Source of the DNA: Mesocentrotus franciscanus
Taxonomy: Eukaryota; Echinodermata; Echinoidea; Camarodonta; Strongylocentrotidae
Length of the DNA: 64,000 nucleotides
Assembly: GCA_037976565.1 (NCBI GenBank)
Contig: CP137686.1
Coordinates: forward strand, 2,634,646 to 2,698,645
Direction of reading: 5' to 3'
The notes beneath the pieces are model-generated. The model searched no databases. It was not told the origin of the DNA and was given only the letters and a program-made list of their open reading frames with translations. The position numbers and the translations under genes were made by a program. The first letter of the stretch is position 1. Each line of letters starts with the position of its first letter. Shown here one piece after another: positions 61,161 to 64,000 of this stretch.

Positions 61161-62220
61161 GTCTCTTCTAATTTTCTGTTACTCGGGCCTATCATAATTA
61201 TAATTTATGTTGTTCTGTCCCTCGTTTCCTTCTAACTTTCTCGCATATCTATTATTTGTTCATCCTCGGCTCGACCTTCAATCATGATATAGCAACATGA
61301 TAAATATCAAATCTCAGAATGCTATATTTACAATTGAATCCATTGTAAATAACAAAAGCGAAATCGAGTTGAACATTCACAAATTTACCACTTACTAAAA
61401 GTACGATGACTCGTTTCGCTCTAATTCATAAGTTTCATTTCCGTGTTCACTGTAATTAATATACAATGCATTTGCATTCGCGCTTCGATGACTTACATTA
61501 ATTACTATCATTATTTTTAGTAAGTCAAATAGTAATTAGTCATCGCAACTGAAGAGCACAACAACAACAAAGGAATAAAGAAATGATGTTCATGATAGCC
61601 ATGATATTTTACGCTGTTTTGTCGCCCTCGTAATTTTCCAAGGCCACTGGTCTACAAAGCAAATTATGTGCGTTGTCATGGTTGTAATCCTCGGTTTGCA
61701 GGGACAATTGAAAAAAAACACTCTCCTTTCACTGAATCCTCATTTATCCTCTAACACTTGAAATAACTGATCGCAAACAATCTAAACACGTCTCCCGTAT
61801 ACGCTGATGACCAAGTAAAACTGCAATCACACCACTTAGCCAACTCCCAACGAAGCGTTGATCGACAAAATCTTTGCCACTTGAAGTAATGCCAATTTTT
61901 GTTCGGTCATTTGTCGGACTGTTCTTGTGGTCTGTCGGTCTGTTCGATGTGACTGGGGTACAAAGAATTTCCATTATATGATCGCTCTCCTCGAACACAC
62001 ACTTGTGTTTCATCCATTTAATTCTTAAGATGAATTCATGCTTCCAGTGTCTTAACCCTGTGCCTGCGAGGGCGGGGTTTAATCTACGGTGAAGGCATGG
62101 GTTTTGAGGAGCAGAGGGGTGAGAGAGTTAGTGGGTTCCAAGAACAGGTGCACGCATTTGCGGATTCAAGTCACATTTTTGACACCGTTTCCTGAGCATA
62201 TACCATTACTGCTCTGCTTC
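61161..62220. other. Intergenic DNA
   Basis: No gene is supported. The 89-residue minus frame at 61744-62013 has no recognised domain. Confidence 0.4.
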
Positions 62221-62221
62221 A

Positions 62222-62222
<1 letters not shown>

Positions 62223-62253
<31 letters not shown>

Positions 62254-62266
62254 CCTCCCCCCTCTC

Positions 62267-62297
<31 letters not shown>

Positions 62298-62467
62298 ATA
62301 TCCCTCTATCTACATGTACCTCTTTTTCCCCTTTCCCCTTCTCTCAAGTTCTCCCTCTGTCTCTTGCTCTCTCTCTCTCTCCTCCTTATTTTCTTTCTTT
62401 TCTCTCCGCATTTCGGTCTGTCCCTCTCCTTCTGTATTTCCCTGTCGTTCTCTCTTTCTCTCCTTTC

Positions 62468-62522
<55 letters not shown>

Positions 62523-62660
62523 GTATAGGTTGACAGACCGACATACATATAAATAAGTAGGTAGGTAAATAAATAGGTAGATATATAGAGAGATAGATAG
62601 ATAAAAAGATGGATAGATGGAATGATAGATACACATATAAATATATAAATATATATTCTC
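62223..62660. repeat. CT-rich block followed by a TAGA-type repeat
   Basis: CT repeats at about 62225-62295 and 62473-62520 are followed by a TAGGTAGATA/GATAGATA-type tetranucleotide region at about 62555-62632. Long Arg/Glu-rich minus frames are artefacts. Confidence 0.9.
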
Positions 62661-63520
62661 CTTGTAACCACGCAAAGTAATGTTGTCCAATTTATTTCGA
62701 TATGTTGCTCATTGTGGGATTATGATTTGTTTATTTGTGATTTACATCACAGTAAAGACACTGCTTAGCCACTCTCTCTATAGATTTTCTTCTGTGATGG
62801 CAACACATCGATTTATTTGCGCTCGATAAATAATAAGATTATAACTACTTTACTGATCTAATTAAAATTAAAAAGTAGATGAGTCATACATTGTCATTAT
62901 GTTTATTATGACTTCTTAGAATTCAGCCTTTTGTATTCCCTTTGCTTTATACCACCATATATGTGCTTACCATGGTTACGTTTTAGAAAGTCTAATGAGC
63001 AGGAGAGATATTCCCTAATGATTATTTAATTCTCAATCACAATTCCTCAAGGCAAAAATATAAAAGAGATTCTGGTCATAAAACATTTTACCTTTGAGTG
63101 CGTCCGCGCGCTCAGCCCACGAATGTACCACGGTCGTCTGTATTCGTGCGTAATTCTGTTGTACAATTGCTAGTATGTGAGCTGGCGCGCACTTCGCTAA
63201 GACGTGGATTAAGCAAATATAATGTGACTACAAAGACACAAAATTAAGACAAAAAAATGAATTCACTTTCAACTTCTATGTCCTGCATCACTCAATCGAC
63301 GATAGCCTGAGGAAATACTATATCAAAGTATCAACATTATTCAAACATAGTGTTTCTTACTGTTTACACTGCACTCAAAACAATAATAACTTGGTCTAAA
63401 ATTTCCCTTATTAAAGCGAGTTCAAATAATCTAACTTTATTAAAGTCTATATGATAAGGCGAAATTATTTGGCATTAGAAACAATAACATGTGTGCATGC
63501 ATGTATAGCTAGCACTTCAA
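62661..63520. other. Intergenic DNA
   Basis: AT-rich with nothing recognised. Confidence 0.4.
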
Positions 63521-63558
63521 AACTCATACAACAACAACAACAACAGCAACAACAACAA
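63521..63558. repeat. ACA trinucleotide repeat
   Basis: About twelve ACA/CAA units with a single CAG interruption. Confidence 0.9.
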
Positions 63559-63670
63559 AATATATATCAGTAGTTCAACACTATGGCCGTTTTGTAGTGG
63601 GTGCTATGTTAACAACAATTTTGTATTTCTGTTCCAATGTTAATACCAAAGTTGTCGTAACTAATAAGAC

Positions 63671-63800
63671 CATTTTTAAGCAGAACGCAATATAACTGTA
63701 GCTAATATGTAACTAATAACTGTAACTAATAAATGTAACTATTAACTGAAACTAATAAAATCATCAACCATTTTCAAGCTGAACGCAATATAGCTGTGTT
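63671..63800. repeat. 98-bp tandem duplication with TAACTAATAACTG subrepeats
   Basis: CATTTTTAAGCAGAACGCAA followed by TATAACTGT at 63671 recurs as CATTTTCAAGCTGAACGCAA and TATAGCTGT at 63769, a 98-base period. Between them, TGTAACTAATAA-type units of about 16-18 bases occur four times. Confidence 0.8.
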
Positions 63801-64000
63801 TACGACATGTCGTGAAACCACAATATACTCTACGGCGTATGTGGTTTGCACAAATATTTTCATTCTAGTATGCATTCTAATCGATTTTCAAGCATTTATA
63901 CAAAATCTGTGTGGTCATGTATCTGATTTTATTTTGTGTAGTGATGAACAACATCTTGAGCCAAAGTGAGAATGTTATTCCTTTAATGAGAATGCAAGTT

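Noticed and set aside
63521..63800. CRISPR-like array from short regularly repeated units
   Set aside because: The units are simple trinucleotide and TAACTAATAA repeats without unique spacers, in a eukaryotic context.

Overview
The window looks like nuclear DNA from a marine invertebrate deuterostome, most probably a sea urchin or close echinoderm. The sequence is AT-rich, gene-poor and intron-scale. It carries tRNA-derived SINEs, many short inverted-repeat elements flanked by TTAA, decayed retrotransposon pieces and very long GA/CT, TA and trinucleotide microsatellites. The taxon is an inference from repeat content and from the receptor gene; nothing in the window fixes the species. No operons, CRISPR arrays or bacterial-type signals are present.

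Only one protein-coding gene can be supported. It is a single-coding-exon rhodopsin-class GPCR at 45035-46321 (+), 428 residues, with its closest resemblance to histamine H2 receptors. A good 3' splice site lies 16 bases before the ATG, so the gene probably has an intron in its 5' UTR. A poly(A) signal candidate lies about 555 bases after the stop.

Layout: 0-5 kb holds a tandem duplication (1350-2165), GA tracts and a 79-base duplication. 5-10 kb holds a tRNA-type SINE and a GA-rich minisatellite of about 200-base units (8320-9660, decaying to 9820). 10-16 kb holds a TTAA MITE, an inverted pair of CT-tailed SINEs, another SINE-like piece and a second TTAA MITE (14643-15028). 16-24 kb holds the first copy of a GC-rich fold-back element (18748-19409), an AGT repeat, a small MITE, a long TA repeat and a lone Tc1/mariner-type end. 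25-31 kb holds fold-back elements, including two TTAA elements placed back to back, and a CCATATGGG-rich MITE. 33.8-35.2 kb is a tandem array of about 180-base units into which the second copy of the GC-rich element has inserted at TTAA. 36-43 kb is mostly unique AT-rich DNA with a CR1/L2-like piece and a reverse transcriptase remnant. 44-47 kb is the receptor gene with a GA tract upstream. 47-64 kb is intergenic DNA with SINEs, a second copy of the 10.6 kb MITE family, a duplicated AAG repeat and large CT tracts.

The genes do not form a pathway, since there is one recognisable gene. The most informative biology is the record of transposition: at least five inverted-repeat insertions from four families use TTAA targets. 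In one case neighbouring tandem units show the empty site.
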